Made by a program: the position numbers and the translations under genes. A stretch of 64,000 nucleotides of DNA, from positions 1,860,001 to 1,924,000 of the forward strand of contig NC_014121.1 of NCBI RefSeq assembly GCF_000025565.1, in the 5' to 3' direction. The DNA comes from Enterobacter cloacae subsp. cloacae ATCC 13047 (GTDB taxonomy: Bacteria; Pseudomonadota; Gammaproteobacteria; Enterobacterales; Enterobacteriaceae). Numbering within the stretch: position 1 is the stretch's first letter; every line of letters begins with the position of its first letter. Below are positions 1 to 7,713 of this stretch, piece by piece. The notes under the pieces are model-generated. The model worked only from the letters and a program-made list of their open reading frames with translations. It was not told where the DNA came from and did not search any database.

Positions 1-348
1 GATACCATCATCGGTGAAAACGGGGTACTGCTTTCTGGTGGGCAACGGCAACGTATCGCTATTGCACGCGCACTGTTGCGGGACAGTCCAATACTCATCC
101 TTGATGAAGCAACGTCAGCCCTGGATACGGAATCGGAACGCGCTATACAGTCTGCGCTCGAGGAACTGCAAAAGAACCGTACATCACTGGTGATTGCGCA
201 TCGTCTGTCGACTATCGAAAAAGCTGACGAAATCATTGTTGTTGAAGATGGCGTTATCGTTGAACGCGGAAGCCATGCGGAATTGGTGACTCACAATGGG
301 GTGTACGCACAGCTTCACAAAATGCAATTCGGTGCGTCAAACAGTTAA
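1..348 (+). CDS. msbA: MsbA-type lipid A flippase, C-terminal part of ATPase domain (5' end outside window)
   Basis: The reading frame is open from base 1, so the gene enters from outside the window. The visible 115 codons contain the ABC signature LSGGQRQR (residues 12-19 of the fragment), Walker [12 protein letters not shown] and the H-loop IAHRLST, and end with [12 protein letters not shown], which is the MsbA C-terminus followed by a short ASNS tail. MsbA is a homodimeric inner-membrane exporter that flips lipid A-core across the membrane using ATP. In E. coli msbA is followed directly by lpxK; here the next gene is a DUF1294 protein, so this may be a second msbA copy or a rearranged locus. 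The family call is firm; orthology to the essential msbA is less so because the transmembrane domain is not visible. Confidence 0.85.
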   Translation, partial: DTIIGENGVLLSGGQRQRIAIARALLRDSPILILDEATSALDTESERAIQSALEELQKNRTSLVIAHRLSTIEKADEIIVVEDGVIVERGSHAELVTHNGVYAQLHKMQFGASNS

Positions 349-365
349 GTCACATTCACGCTTTT

Positions 366-389
366 TACCCCGCTTGCAAAAGCGGGGTA
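366..389 (+). terminator. Hairpin after msbA
   Basis: A perfect 10-bp inverted repeat (TACCCCGCTT / AAGCGGGGTA) with a GCAA loop starts 18 bases after the msbA stop. There is no T-run after it on the plus strand, only one before it, so it is either a weak or factor-assisted terminator or a 3'-end stabilising hairpin. Confidence 0.4.
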
Positions 390-396
390 TCCCGTA

Positions 397-816
397 ATGT
401 CACCCAAACCTGATTCATGCGCAAGATACCGTATAATGCCTTCTCTGAATACGCTTACATATCCTGTGAATGGACCTAACGCATTGAATAAATTTTGTTT
501 TTTCCTGCTACTCTGTACTGCTATCGGCAGTTTCTTTTCCGCCTGGCCCGTAGCCATATGGTTCCTGCTCATCAACGCGCTGACAATGGTTATTTACGGC
601 GCCGATAAAATGGCAGCACGAAAAGGAATGCGCAGGATACCGGAAGTAACCTTACTGGTCTTCGGCGTTGTGGGCGGGTGGCCCGGCGCTATTATGGGCC
701 AACAGATCTTTCGCCATAAAACGCAAAAGCAGCCGTTCAAAACCTGGTTTTTGATGTCTGTGGTCGTGAGCATCTTAGCCACGGTGGCGCTGTATCATTT
801 TGCTGTTCGCTATTGA
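397..816 (+). CDS. DUF1294 family inner-membrane protein
   Basis: A small membrane protein with hydrophobic segments FFLLLCTAIGSFF, VAIWFLLINALTMVIY and a C-terminal span, around the DUF1294 core (YGADKMAARKGMRRIPE, then GGWPGAIMGQQIFRHKTQK). The function of this family is unknown; members are often found alone or fused to a cold-shock domain, which is not present here. The start is uncertain. The ATG at 397 gives 139 residues, but a perfect TATAAT lies at 432-437, inside that reading. If that is the promoter, translation would begin at GTG 466 or TTG 484, the latter giving a 110-residue protein starting just before the first span, closer to the usual family length. Confidence 0.75.
   Translation: MSPKPDSCARYRIMPSLNTLTYPVNGPNALNKFCFFLLLCTAIGSFFSAWPVAIWFLLINALTMVIYGADKMAARKGMRRIPEVTLLVFGVVGGWPGAIMGQQIFRHKTQKQPFKTWFLMSVVVSILATVALYHFAVRY
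432..437 (+). promoter_or_regulatory. Candidate -10 box for the DUF1294 gene
   Basis: Perfect TATAAT. No good -35 is seen 17 bases upstream (CCTGAT). If used, transcription starts near 444, which would exclude the ATG at 397 and favour a start at 466 or 484. Confidence 0.35.
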
Positions 817-914
817 GCATCATTACTGCCAATAGTAGTAGGCCAAATCCTGGTGGGTTGCTGTTTTTTGTCCGTTCTGAATAATACGTGCAACAACACG
901 GACGACAGCATCTC

Positions 915-1364
915 ATGAAAATAAAATGTATTATGCTGGCAGCGCTGATGTTTTATTCAGCGCCTGGCTGGTCGACGTTTCAGGAGCGGGAATATAATAC
1001 CTGGTATATAAAAAATGCCGTTCTTTATGACATGACGCAGACGTCGGAAGGTTTTCCGGTAATGGTGAGTGTATCTCAGCCCGGGAAAAAATCCGCTAAT
1101 CTGGTGGTTTCATACATCACCGAAGGGCAATGCGGAAAAAATACGCTGCCGCTTAATGTGAATGGTAAAGTACTGCCCGCCAGCTATTACTGTGTTCAGG
1201 TTGGGTCGAACAGAATTGAACATTTTTCAGTGGTCGATGCAAACAGCGTCAATGCCCTGGTGACGCATCTGAATTCAGATTTCACCCTTCTCCTGCAAAA
1301 CGATATCAAGATTTGGGCCGCAAATATCAAATCGCCGAAATACGGTCTGACACCGCGTTTTTAA
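915..1364 (+). CDS. Secreted protein of unknown function
   Basis: I do not recognise this gene. Starting at ATG 915 the product is 149 residues with a clear signal peptide (MKIKCIMLAALMFYSAPGWS, predicted cut before TFQERE). A GTG at 888 is an alternative, but it would put nine polar residues ahead of the signal sequence. The mature part is about 130 residues with two cysteines (GQCGKN and YYCVQV) that could form a periplasmic disulfide, and a C-terminal half rich in beta-forming residues. There are no membrane segments after the signal and no lipobox. It is followed 39 bases later by a small gene in the same direction; no functional link is evident. Confidence 0.6.
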   Translation: MKIKCIMLAALMFYSAPGWSTFQEREYNTWYIKNAVLYDMTQTSEGFPVMVSVSQPGKKSANLVVSYITEGQCGKNTLPLNVNGKVLPASYYCVQVGSNRIEHFSVVDANSVNALVTHLNSDFTLLLQNDIKIWAANIKSPKYGLTPRF

Positions 1365-1403
1365 AATCCTGCTACGCTTGTTTGTGGTATCAGGAGCATG
1401 AAC

Positions 1404-1601
1404 ATGAAGAACAAAGATGAACAAACCGGGTTAGTTGGGCTGGCGATTGGTGCTGCCGTTATCGGGCTTGTTTCGGCACAGAAACCGATCGATCGTAACA
1501 GCATTGTTGATGAACTGCTAAGACTCGGCAGGCAAAAGGGTGACGGCGTAGAGGATGAGGTGTTCGTCAAGGCCGCTGAACTGGTAAGAAAAGGGGTGTA
1601 A
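1404..1601 (+). CDS. Small unknown protein with one hydrophobic segment
   Basis: A 65-residue product with one hydrophobic stretch near the N-terminus (GLVGLAIGAAVIGLVSA) followed by a charged, helical C-terminal part (DRNSIVDELLRLGRQKG...). The Shine-Dalgarno AGGAG at 1392-1396 is one base from the ATG at 1398 but seven from the ATG at 1404, so 1404 is preferred. It ends three bases before the next gene, so the two are probably translated from one message. Function not recognised. Confidence 0.6.
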   Translation: MKNKDEQTGLVGLAIGAAVIGLVSAQKPIDRNSIVDELLRLGRQKGDGVEDEVFVKAAELVRKGV

Positions 1602-1604
1602 ACG

Positions 1605-2030
1605 ATGGCAGAAATCCGTCATGCCCGATGCCACTGTGGTGCAGGGGCATTCACCGTTGCGTTAACCGATGGGTTAAATACCGCCCGTCGCTGTAGCTGT
1701 TCTTTTTGTCGGATGAGAGGGGCGGTTGTGGTCTCTGCACCGTTAACCGGTATAACCGTCACCAAAGGCGAGGATAAACTTACGGAGTACCGCTTTAATA
1801 CCGGTACAGCCCGTCATTTCTTCTGCTCGGTCTGCGGGATTTATACCTTCCATCAGCGGCGTTCTAATCCCAATGAATACGGTGTAAATGTCGCCTGTTT
1901 TGAAAATGTCGCTCCGTTCGATTTCCCGGAAGTGACGGTGATGGATGGGGTTAACCATCCTGCGGATGGCGAAAGTGGGGTCTTTGGCTATCTCTCTTTT
2001 CGCAAACGCGCGCCAACACAAGCGTCCTAG
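1605..2030 (+). CDS. GFA / CENP-V family zinc-binding protein
   Basis: A 141-residue protein with the cysteine pattern of the GFA (glutathione-dependent formaldehyde-activating enzyme, CENP-V) fold: CHCGA near residue 9, RRCSCSFCRMRG near residue 30, and FCSVCGIYTFH near residue 70. These cysteines bind zinc in family members. The family name comes from one bacterial enzyme proposed to speed glutathione-formaldehyde adduct formation; most members have no proven activity. An AAGGGG Shine-Dalgarno precedes the ATG and the gene follows the small upstream gene by three bases. Family assignment is strong, reaction unknown. Confidence 0.8.
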   Translation: MAEIRHARCHCGAGAFTVALTDGLNTARRCSCSFCRMRGAVVVSAPLTGITVTKGEDKLTEYRFNTGTARHFFCSVCGIYTFHQRRSNPNEYGVNVACFENVAPFDFPEVTVMDGVNHPADGESGVFGYLSFRKRAPTQAS

Positions 2031-2058
2031 CCGCCTGGCCACATTGTGCTAACGCTGA

Positions 2059-2065
2059 CTATAGT
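2059..2065 (+). promoter_or_regulatory. Candidate promoter (-10) for the 25-codon gene
   Basis: CTATAGT follows the GFA gene by 28 bases and lies 30 bases before the small ORF. No convincing -35 is present, a pattern that fits a sigma-S-type promoter (CTATA-T) as well as a weak sigma-70 one. Confidence 0.4.
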
Positions 2066-2095
2066 GGGAAGTGGGTATCTTAAAGAGGAGACATT

Positions 2096-2173
2096 ATGCT
2101 TAGTGTTGAAAAAGACGACCCACGTGAGGCGCCTGAATCAGGAGATAAAAAGCCTCAGCCCGTGAAAAAATAG
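2096..2173 (+). CDS. Candidate 25-residue hydrophilic small protein
   Basis: ATG to TAG, 25 codons, encoding a charged, proline-rich peptide (MLSVEKDDPREAPESGDKKP...KK). The support is the context: a strong Shine-Dalgarno (AAAGAGGAG) at 2081-2089 about seven bases before the ATG, a -10-like CTATAGT at 2059, and a rho-independent terminator starting 20 bases after the stop. Together these make a complete transcription unit whose only sizeable reading frame is this one. There is no membrane segment. I do not recognise the peptide. It could instead be the leader of a small RNA. Confidence 0.5.
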   Translation: MLSVEKDDPREAPESGDKKPQPVKK

Positions 2174-2193
2174 CATTCACGAAGGGTATCACG

Positions 2194-2219
2194 GCCACCG
2201 GCACTGCTGGTGGCTTTTT
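2194..2219 (+). terminator. Rho-independent terminator of the 25-codon unit
   Basis: Stem GCCACC / GGTGGC with a nine-base loop, followed by five T. Confidence 0.75.
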
Positions 2220-2468
2220 GTTTTCAAAGGCTCACTGTTAATGCCTGTCGAGATGATTTAAGAGCGTGCCGAGGTGCCCAACAATATCGCGGAAATCGAA
2301 AATTAACGCCATCCACAAACACGCTAAAAGAGCCAGTAGGGCAAGGGATACACGACCAAACAACACAGTTATCCTTAATGATGAGGGGGATATCTGCGCA
2401 GTCTAACCCGCAGTCTTTCAACTTATCCTCAACAATCTCGCGATAGCGTGCTGTTGTGCGACTAACCT
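2220..2468. other. Intergenic stretch with no supported gene
   Basis: About 250 bases between two terminators. A minus-strand frame (2224-2421, 65 codons, several Cys) is open, but it has no Shine-Dalgarno and no recognised family; its reading continues upstream toward the porin terminator. It could be the eroded end of a former gene. No regulatory signal was identified. Confidence 0.4.
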
Positions 2469-2502
2469 CAAAAAAGGTGAGCCCGCATGATGCTGCGGGC
2501 TC
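2469..2502 (-). terminator. Terminator of ompN
   Basis: On the minus strand a 10-bp stem (GAGCCCGCAG / CTGCGGGCTC type, ATCATG region as loop) is followed a few bases later by a run of T. It starts six bases after the porin stop codon. Confidence 0.8.
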
Positions 2503-2508
2503 TGATCA

Positions 2509-3618
2509 TCAGAACTGGTAAACCAGGCCTAATGCAACGACATCATCGGTACCGATACCGTTGTTTTTGTAGAAGCTGTCATCTTCATCCAGCAGATTGA
2601 TTTTATAGTCCACATAGGTGGACATGTTTTTGTTGAAGTAATAGGTTGCGCCTACGTCGGCATATTTAACCAGGTCCTGATCGCCCTGACCGTTGCCCAG
2701 GTCTTTACCTTTCGACTGCAGGTAGGAAATTGCCGGACGCAGACCAAAATCGAACTGGTATTGTGCGGTTACTTCGAAGTTCTGGGTTTTATTCGCCACG
2801 GCGCTTTCGTTGTCGCCGTAAGGGGTCATATTGCGGGTTTCAGAATACATGGCCGCCAGATAGATATTGTTGGCGTCATATTTCAGACCCGCGGTCCAGG
2901 CATCCGCTTTATCCCCGCCCGCGGTGGTATTTCTCACCTGATCGTTGGTACGGTCAGAAGAGGTATAGGCCGCCCCCGCTGAAATTCCCATACCGAAATC
3001 ATAGGTGGTAGAAATACCGAAGCCGTCACCGTTCTCATGACGCGTGTCGCGACCATTATTGGTCCCTTCCTGGTTATTGCTGGCATCTTCGTTATTACCC
3101 TGATACTGCAGAGCAAAGTTCAGACCCGGCACCAGGCCATAGAAATCGGTGTTGCGGTAGGTTGCTACGCCATTGGCACGACCGGTCATAAAGTTATCAG
3201 CATAGGTGTAAGAGTCGCCGCCGAACTCTGGCAGCATATCGGTCCAGCCTTCCACGTCGTACAGAACGCCATAGTTACGGCCGTAGTCAAAGGAACCGTA
3301 GTCACCCACTTTCACACCGGCGAAGGCCAGACGTGTCCAGGACTGGTTGTCAGACCCTTCGGTGTTATTTGCCTGAATGTTGTATTCCCACTGTGCGTAG
3401 CCGGTCATCATGTCGTTGATCTGGGTTTCGCCCTTGAAACCCAAACGCATATAGGTCTGATCGCCGTCTTTAGATGTGTCATCAGAGAAGTAGTGCAAAC
3501 CATCTACTTTTCCGTACAGATCTAATTTATTGCCATCCTTATTATAAATCTCTGCTGCATGCGCAGCGCCAGCCATTAACAGAGCCGGAATCATCAGGGC
3601 CAGTACTTTTCTTTGCAT
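2509..3618 (-). CDS. ompN: Outer-membrane general porin OmpN
   Basis: A 369-residue trimeric porin of the OmpC/OmpF family with signal peptide [21 protein letters not shown] cut before [10 protein letters not shown]. The mature protein shows the family landmarks: [13 protein letters not shown] at the start, the constriction loop L3 motif PEFGGDS, and a C-terminal Phe (LGLVYQF) needed for BAM recognition. The porin forms a water-filled channel for small hydrophilic solutes. It is called OmpN rather than OmpC, F or S because its neighbours are micC and nifJ (ydbK) in the E. coli arrangement and the N-terminal region matches OmpN closely. The 5' leader and micC are divergent, sharing an AT-rich control region (3619-3855). 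OmpN is normally weakly expressed. Confidence 0.9.
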   Translation of the reverse strand: MQRKVLALMIPALLMAGAAHAAEIYNKDGNKLDLYGKVDGLHYFSDDTSKDGDQTYMRLGFKGETQINDMMTGYAQWEYNIQANNTEGSDNQSWTRLAFAGVKVGDYGSFDYGRNYGVLYDVEGWTDMLPEFGGDSYTYADNFMTGRANGVATYRNTDFYGLVPGLNFALQYQGNNEDASNNQEGTNNGRDTRHENGDGFGISTTYDFGMGISAGAAYTSSDRTNDQVRNTTAGGDKADAWTAGLKYDANNIYLAAMYSETRNMTPYGDNESAVANKTQNFEVTAQYQFDFGLRPAISYLQSKGKDLGNGQGDQDLVKYADVGATYYFNKNMSTYVDYKINLLDEDDSFYKNNGIGTDDVVALGLVYQF

Positions 3619-3842
3619 TATGGTATTCCTTTGCGGTTGTTTTTATTTAATTACCTGTTGAACTTTCCTTTGCGGAGAGTTGTCACATGCTAAATCACTC
3701 CGCTGAAAGAGTAATAAATTATAATTGTTACGAAGTGAGTAAAATCTAAAGGGAATTGTTCTGCGGAAATGTTAATTTGTTTGATGAATGTTTTAGTGAA
3801 AAACATAATAAATTAAAATTATTAATCATGCGGTAAATCAGG

Positions 3843-3848
3843 TAATGT
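3843..3848 (+). promoter_or_regulatory. -10 box of micC
   Basis: TAATGT ends seven bases before the inferred micC start at 3856. The -35 position (TATTAA near 3820) is poor, so activation by a regulator is likely. Confidence 0.45.
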
Positions 3849-3855
3849 CTGCCCC

Positions 3856-3969
3856 GTTATATGCCTTTAAGATTATTATCCATAATTCCCATGAATATCA
3901 TTTATTCATTTAACGTGATGCTCAGGGATTATTTGGTCTGGCCCGGTGTGAATACACCGGGCTTTTTTT
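3856..3969 (+). ncRNA. micC: Small RNA MicC
   Basis: The sRNA is transcribed opposite to ompN between ompN and nifJ, exactly where E. coli encodes MicC. The first 14 bases, GTTATATGCCTTTA, match the 5' end of E. coli MicC, which pairs with the ompC leader and blocks ribosome binding with the help of Hfq. The middle of the RNA has diverged, and it ends in a strong terminator (stem GCCCGGTGT / ACACCGGGC at 3941-3962, then seven T), giving about 114 nt, near the 109 nt of E. coli. Conserved seed plus diverged body is typical of Hfq sRNAs. The call comes from position, seed and terminator. Confidence 0.85.
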
Positions 3970-3976
3970 ATGGCAT

Positions 3977-4001
3977 AAAAATGCCCGGACAAGCCGGGCA
4001 T
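3977..4001 (-). terminator. Terminator of nifJ
   Basis: Stem TGCCCGG / CCGGGCA with an ACAAG loop, followed on the minus strand by five T. It lies four bases past the nifJ stop and back to back with the micC terminator. Confidence 0.8.
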
Positions 4002-4005
4002 GGGA

Positions 4006-7000
4006 TTATTCGCTGGTGGATTTTTCCGCTTTCCCGGCCATTTGCGCCAGGAAGTTGTACCGTTTTTGCAGATCGGCGGCGGCATCTTTCCACAACTGCT
4101 CAGCCACCTCTGGCTGTTGCGCATTGAGGCGACGGAAGCGTTGCTCCTGCAGCAGTGTCTCAGCCAGGGCATCTGACGGAGGACGTGAATCGAGCGCCAG
4201 CGGCAGCTTGCCTTCCTCTGCCCGGCGAGGATCAAAGCGGTACAGCGGCCAGAAGCCCGTGGCGGTCAGCTGACGCATCTGGTCGTGGCTGAGCGCCAGA
4301 TCGTAACCATGCTCTTCGCAAGGGCTGTAGGCGATGATAAGCGATGGGCCCGGATACGCTTCCGCCTCCTGAATCGCTTTCACCGTCTGGTTAAGCTGCG
4401 CGCCGAGCGAGATTTGCGCAACGTACACGTGGCCATACATCATCATGCTGACGCCGAGATCTTTACGCGCCTTGCGTTTCCCGTGTTCGCCAAATTTTGT
4501 TACCGCTCCTAACGGCGTGGCTTTTGACGCCTGTCCGCCAGTATTGGAATAACACTGGGTATCCAGCACCAGGATGTTCACGTTCTCGGTCAGGCTCAAC
4601 ACATGATCCAGCCCGCCAAAGCCAATATCATATGCCCAGCCATCGCCGCCAATCAGCCAGATCGATTTTTCAACCAGGGCGTCAGCGTCGGTCACCAGTT
4701 GTTCTGCGCCGTCAACGCCCTGAAGGGCATTACGAAGCGCCGTAACCTGTTCGCGACGAACCTCAGGGGTGGCTTCAGCGTGCAGCGCAGCGTGCAGGTC
4801 GGCAGGGATGTTATCGGCAAACTGATCCAGCAGGCGCATCACGCGTGCGCGGTGCTGATCCACCGTTAAGCGGAAGCCAAGACCAAATTCGGCGTTATCC
4901 TCAAACAGCGAGTTCGCCCATGCCGGGCCGCGGCCGTTGGCGTCGGTGGTGTATGGGGTGGACGGCAGGTTACCGCCATAAATAGACGAACAGCCGGTCG
5001 CGTTGGCGATCAGCATCCGGTCACCGTAGAGTTGCGTCAGCAGTTTGATGTACGGTGTTTCCCCGCAGCCGGAGCAGGCACCAGAGTATTCAAACAGCGG
5101 CGTGATCAGCTGTGAGGTACGGATATCAATACGTTCCAGCTTGCTCCGATCGATTTCCGGCAGGTTCAGGAAGAAGTCATAATTCACTTTCTCTTCTTCC
5201 ACGTGTTCCAGCCGCGACATCATATTGATGGCTTTGATATCCGGGTTCTGTCGGTCTTTGGCCGGGCAGACCTCGACGCAGAGGTTACAGCCGGTGCAAT
5301 CTTCTGGTGCAACCTGCAGAACGTATTTCTGTCCGCGCATATCCCGGGATTTTACATCCAGCGAATGCAGGCTGGATGGGGCCGATTCCATCGCGTCCGG
5401 AGAAACGACTTTGGCCCGGATGGCAGAGTGCGGGCACGCTGCCACACAGTGATTGCACTGGGTACACAGCTCTTCCTTCCAGATTGGGATCTCTTCGGCG
5501 ATGTTGCGTTTTTCCCAGCGGGTGGTGCCCATCGGCCAGGTGCCATCCGGCGGCAGGGCGGAGACGGGAAGGGCATCGCCCAGCCCCGCCAGCATGGCCG
5601 CCGTTACGGTTTTAACAAAATCTGGAGCCGCATCAGAAACCACCGGAGGACGGTTCGGGCTGCTGGCATTCACCGGCTGGAGCGGTACTCCAGACAGCGA
5701 CTCGCGCGCCAGCGCCAGTGCCTGCCAGTTGCGTTCAACCAATTCCTGGCCTTTACTGCTGTAACTTTTGGCGATCGCGCCCTGCAGTTCCATTAAGGCG
5801 CTGTCACCCGGCAGAATGTTTGTCAGGTGGAAGAACGCCATCTGCATGACGGTGTTGATGCGCGCGGCAAGACCACATTCGCGGGCGATCTTCGCTGCGT
5901 TGATGACAAAAAGACGCGCTTTTTTCTGATTAAGCACCGCCTGCACTTCCTGCGGCAGACGCGCCCAGACCTCATCCGCACTGTACGGCGTGTTGAGCAG
6001 GAAAATACCGCCAGGTTTGAGACGTTCGGCCATCTGGTATTTATCGATAAACTGCAGCTGGTGACAGCCGACAAAATCAGCCTGCGAAATGAGATACGCC
6101 GAGCGGATAGGGTGTTCGCTGACGCGCAGATGGGACACGGTCAGCCCGCCGGCTTTCTTGGAGTCATAGACGAAATAACCCTGTGCATACCACGGTGTGG
6201 AATTACCGATGATCTTGATGTTATTCTTGGTTGCCGAAACGCTGCCGTCGCTGCCCAGACCGTAGAACAGCGCCTCAAGTTTCGCGCCGGAGGGCAGGGT
6301 GTTTTCCGGCAAGGCCAGTGAGAGATGAGTGACATCGTCATAAATACCGACCGTAAAGCGAGGCTTCGGCTTCGTTTCATTCAGCTCATTAAACACCGCC
6401 AGCACGCAATCCGGACCGAACTCTTTGGATGACAAACCATAACGTCCGCCAATGACACGCGGCAGCGTTTCGCGCTCGCCGTTACTGAAGGCTTCCGCCA
6501 GTGCGGTCATGACGTCCAGATACAGCGGTTCTGCGTGTGCGCCAGGCTCTTTGGTACGATCGAGCACGGCCACGCTTCGTGCGCTCTCCGGCAGCGCAGA
6601 GAGCAGATGTTTCGCTGAGAACGGGCGGAAGAGGCGAACTTTCAACACCCCAACTTTCTCGCCGCGCGTCAGCAGTTCATCCACGACTTCTTCACAGGTG
6701 CCAATGGCTGAACCCATCAGCACAATCACGCGTTCCGCCTGTGGATGGCCATAATATTCAAACGGTTTATATTCCCGTCCGGTGGCGGCAGCGAAATCGT
6801 TCATCGCCTGTTCCACATGGTTGTACACCGCGTTGTACCACGGGTTCGTCGCCTCGCGGGACTGGAAGTAAGTATCCGGGTTGGCCGATGTCCCGCGGAT
6901 CACCGGATGTTCCGGGTTGAGTGCGCGGGCGCGATGGGCATCAATGTCCGCCTGCGGCAGAAGCGAGAGAAGGGTGGCATCTGCCAGCGGCACGATTTTG

Positions 7001-7530
7001 TTGATTTCGTGGGAGGTGCGGAAACCATCAAAGAAGTGAATAAACGGCACGCGGCTTTTCAGCGTCGCGATATGGGAAATTAACGCGAAATCCTGGGCCT
7101 CCTGGACGCTGCTGGCGCACAGCATGGCGCAGCCGGTCTGACGCACGGCCATCACGTCGGAGTGATCGCCAAAAATGGAGAGCGCGTGGGTAGCAACGGT
7201 TCGTGCCGCGACGTGCAGGACAAACGGGGTAAGTTGACCGGCCAGTTTGTACAGCGTCGGGATCATCAGCAGCAATCCCTGCGAGGAGGTGAACGATGTG
7301 GAGAGCGCCCCCGTCTGTAGCGCACCATGCACCGCGGCAATCGCACCCGCTTCGGACTGCATTTCGACGACTCTCGGGACATCGCCCCAGACATTTTTTA
7401 ACCCGTTTCCTGCCCAGGCATCTGCCTGTTCGGCCATTGTAGAGCTTGGCGTAATCGGGTAGATGGCGATAACTTCGCTGGTGCGAAACGCGACTGACGC
7501 GACTGCACCATTACCGTCAATAGTTTGCAT
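4006..7530 (-). CDS. nifJ: Pyruvate:flavodoxin/ferredoxin oxidoreductase
   Basis: The single-chain PFOR of enterics (YdbK/Pfo in E. coli), 1174 residues, the same length. It converts pyruvate and CoA to acetyl-CoA and CO2, passing electrons to flavodoxin or ferredoxin; it is cytoplasmic, TPP-dependent and oxygen sensitive. The N-terminal TPP-pyrimidine half starts IDGNGAVASVAFRTSEV. Two 4Fe-4S motifs near residues 690-760 read CTQCNHCVAACP and CTGCNLCVEVCP. The C-terminal half carries CSGCGE (third cluster) and the TPP/Mg region GGDGWAYDIGFGG with CYSNTGGQ. The gene stands alone with its own terminator. It is intact, with no sign of nif genes nearby, so it serves general redox metabolism rather than nitrogen fixation. 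Confidence 0.95.
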   Translation of the reverse strand: MQTIDGNGAVASVAFRTSEVIAIYPITPSSTMAEQADAWAGNGLKNVWGDVPRVVEMQSEAGAIAAVHGALQTGALSTSFTSSQGLLLMIPTLYKLAGQLTPFVLHVAARTVATHALSIFGDHSDVMAVRQTGCAMLCASSVQEAQDFALISHIATLKSRVPFIHFFDGFRTSHEINKIVPLADATLLSLLPQADIDAHRARALNPEHPVIRGTSANPDTYFQSREATNPWYNAVYNHVEQAMNDFAAATGREYKPFEYYGHPQAERVIVLMGSAIGTCEEVVDELLTRGEKVGVLKVRLFRPFSAKHLLSALPESARSVAVLDRTKEPGAHAEPLYLDVMTALAEAFSNGERETLPRVIGGRYGLSSKEFGPDCVLAVFNELNETKPKPRFTVGIYDDVTHLSLALPENTLPSGAKLEALFYGLGSDGSVSATKNNIKIIGNSTPWYAQGYFVYDSKKAGGLTVSHLRVSEHPIRSAYLISQADFVGCHQLQFIDKYQMAERLKPGGIFLLNTPYSADEVWARLPQEVQAVLNQKKARLFVINAAKIARECGLAARINTVMQMAFFHLTNILPGDSALMELQGAIAKSYSSKGQELVERNWQALALARESLSGVPLQPVNASSPNRPPVVSDAAPDFVKTVTAAMLAGLGDALPVSALPPDGTWPMGTTRWEKRNIAEEIPIWKEELCTQCNHCVAACPHSAIRAKVVSPDAMESAPSSLHSLDVKSRDMRGQKYVLQVAPEDCTGCNLCVEVCPAKDRQNPDIKAINMMSRLEHVEEEKVNYDFFLNLPEIDRSKLERIDIRTSQLITPLFEYSGACSGCGETPYIKLLTQLYGDRMLIANATGCSSIYGGNLPSTPYTTDANGRGPAWANSLFEDNAEFGLGFRLTVDQHRARVMRLLDQFADNIPADLHAALHAEATPEVRREQVTALRNALQGVDGAEQLVTDADALVEKSIWLIGGDGWAYDIGFGGLDHVLSLTENVNILVLDTQCYSNTGGQASKATPLGAVTKFGEHGKRKARKDLGVSMMMYGHVYVAQISLGAQLNQTVKAIQEAEAYPGPSLIIAYSPCEEHGYDLALSHDQMRQLTATGFWPLYRFDPRRAEEGKLPLALDSRPPSDALAETLLQEQRFRRLNAQQPEVAEQLWKDAAADLQKRYNFLAQMAGKAEKSTSE

Positions 7531-7713
7531 AGGACGACACCCTTACATTGCGCAAAAAAAGAGGGGTCCGTAAATCTGGTCAGACCCTGAATATTATTCC
7601 CTTATTTTAGCAAAGGCCGGATTTTGCGATTTTCGCATTTGTGTCCTCGGTATTCTCACCATCAATGAGTAGATCAAACTTTTGGCGAAAAACCCTTCTA
7701 AATCTTAAATAAT

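Noticed and set aside
2224..2421. Minus-strand 65-codon frame with several Cys between ompN and the small unit
   Set aside because: No Shine-Dalgarno, no recognised family, and the reading continues upstream without a natural start; kept only as a note on the intergenic region.
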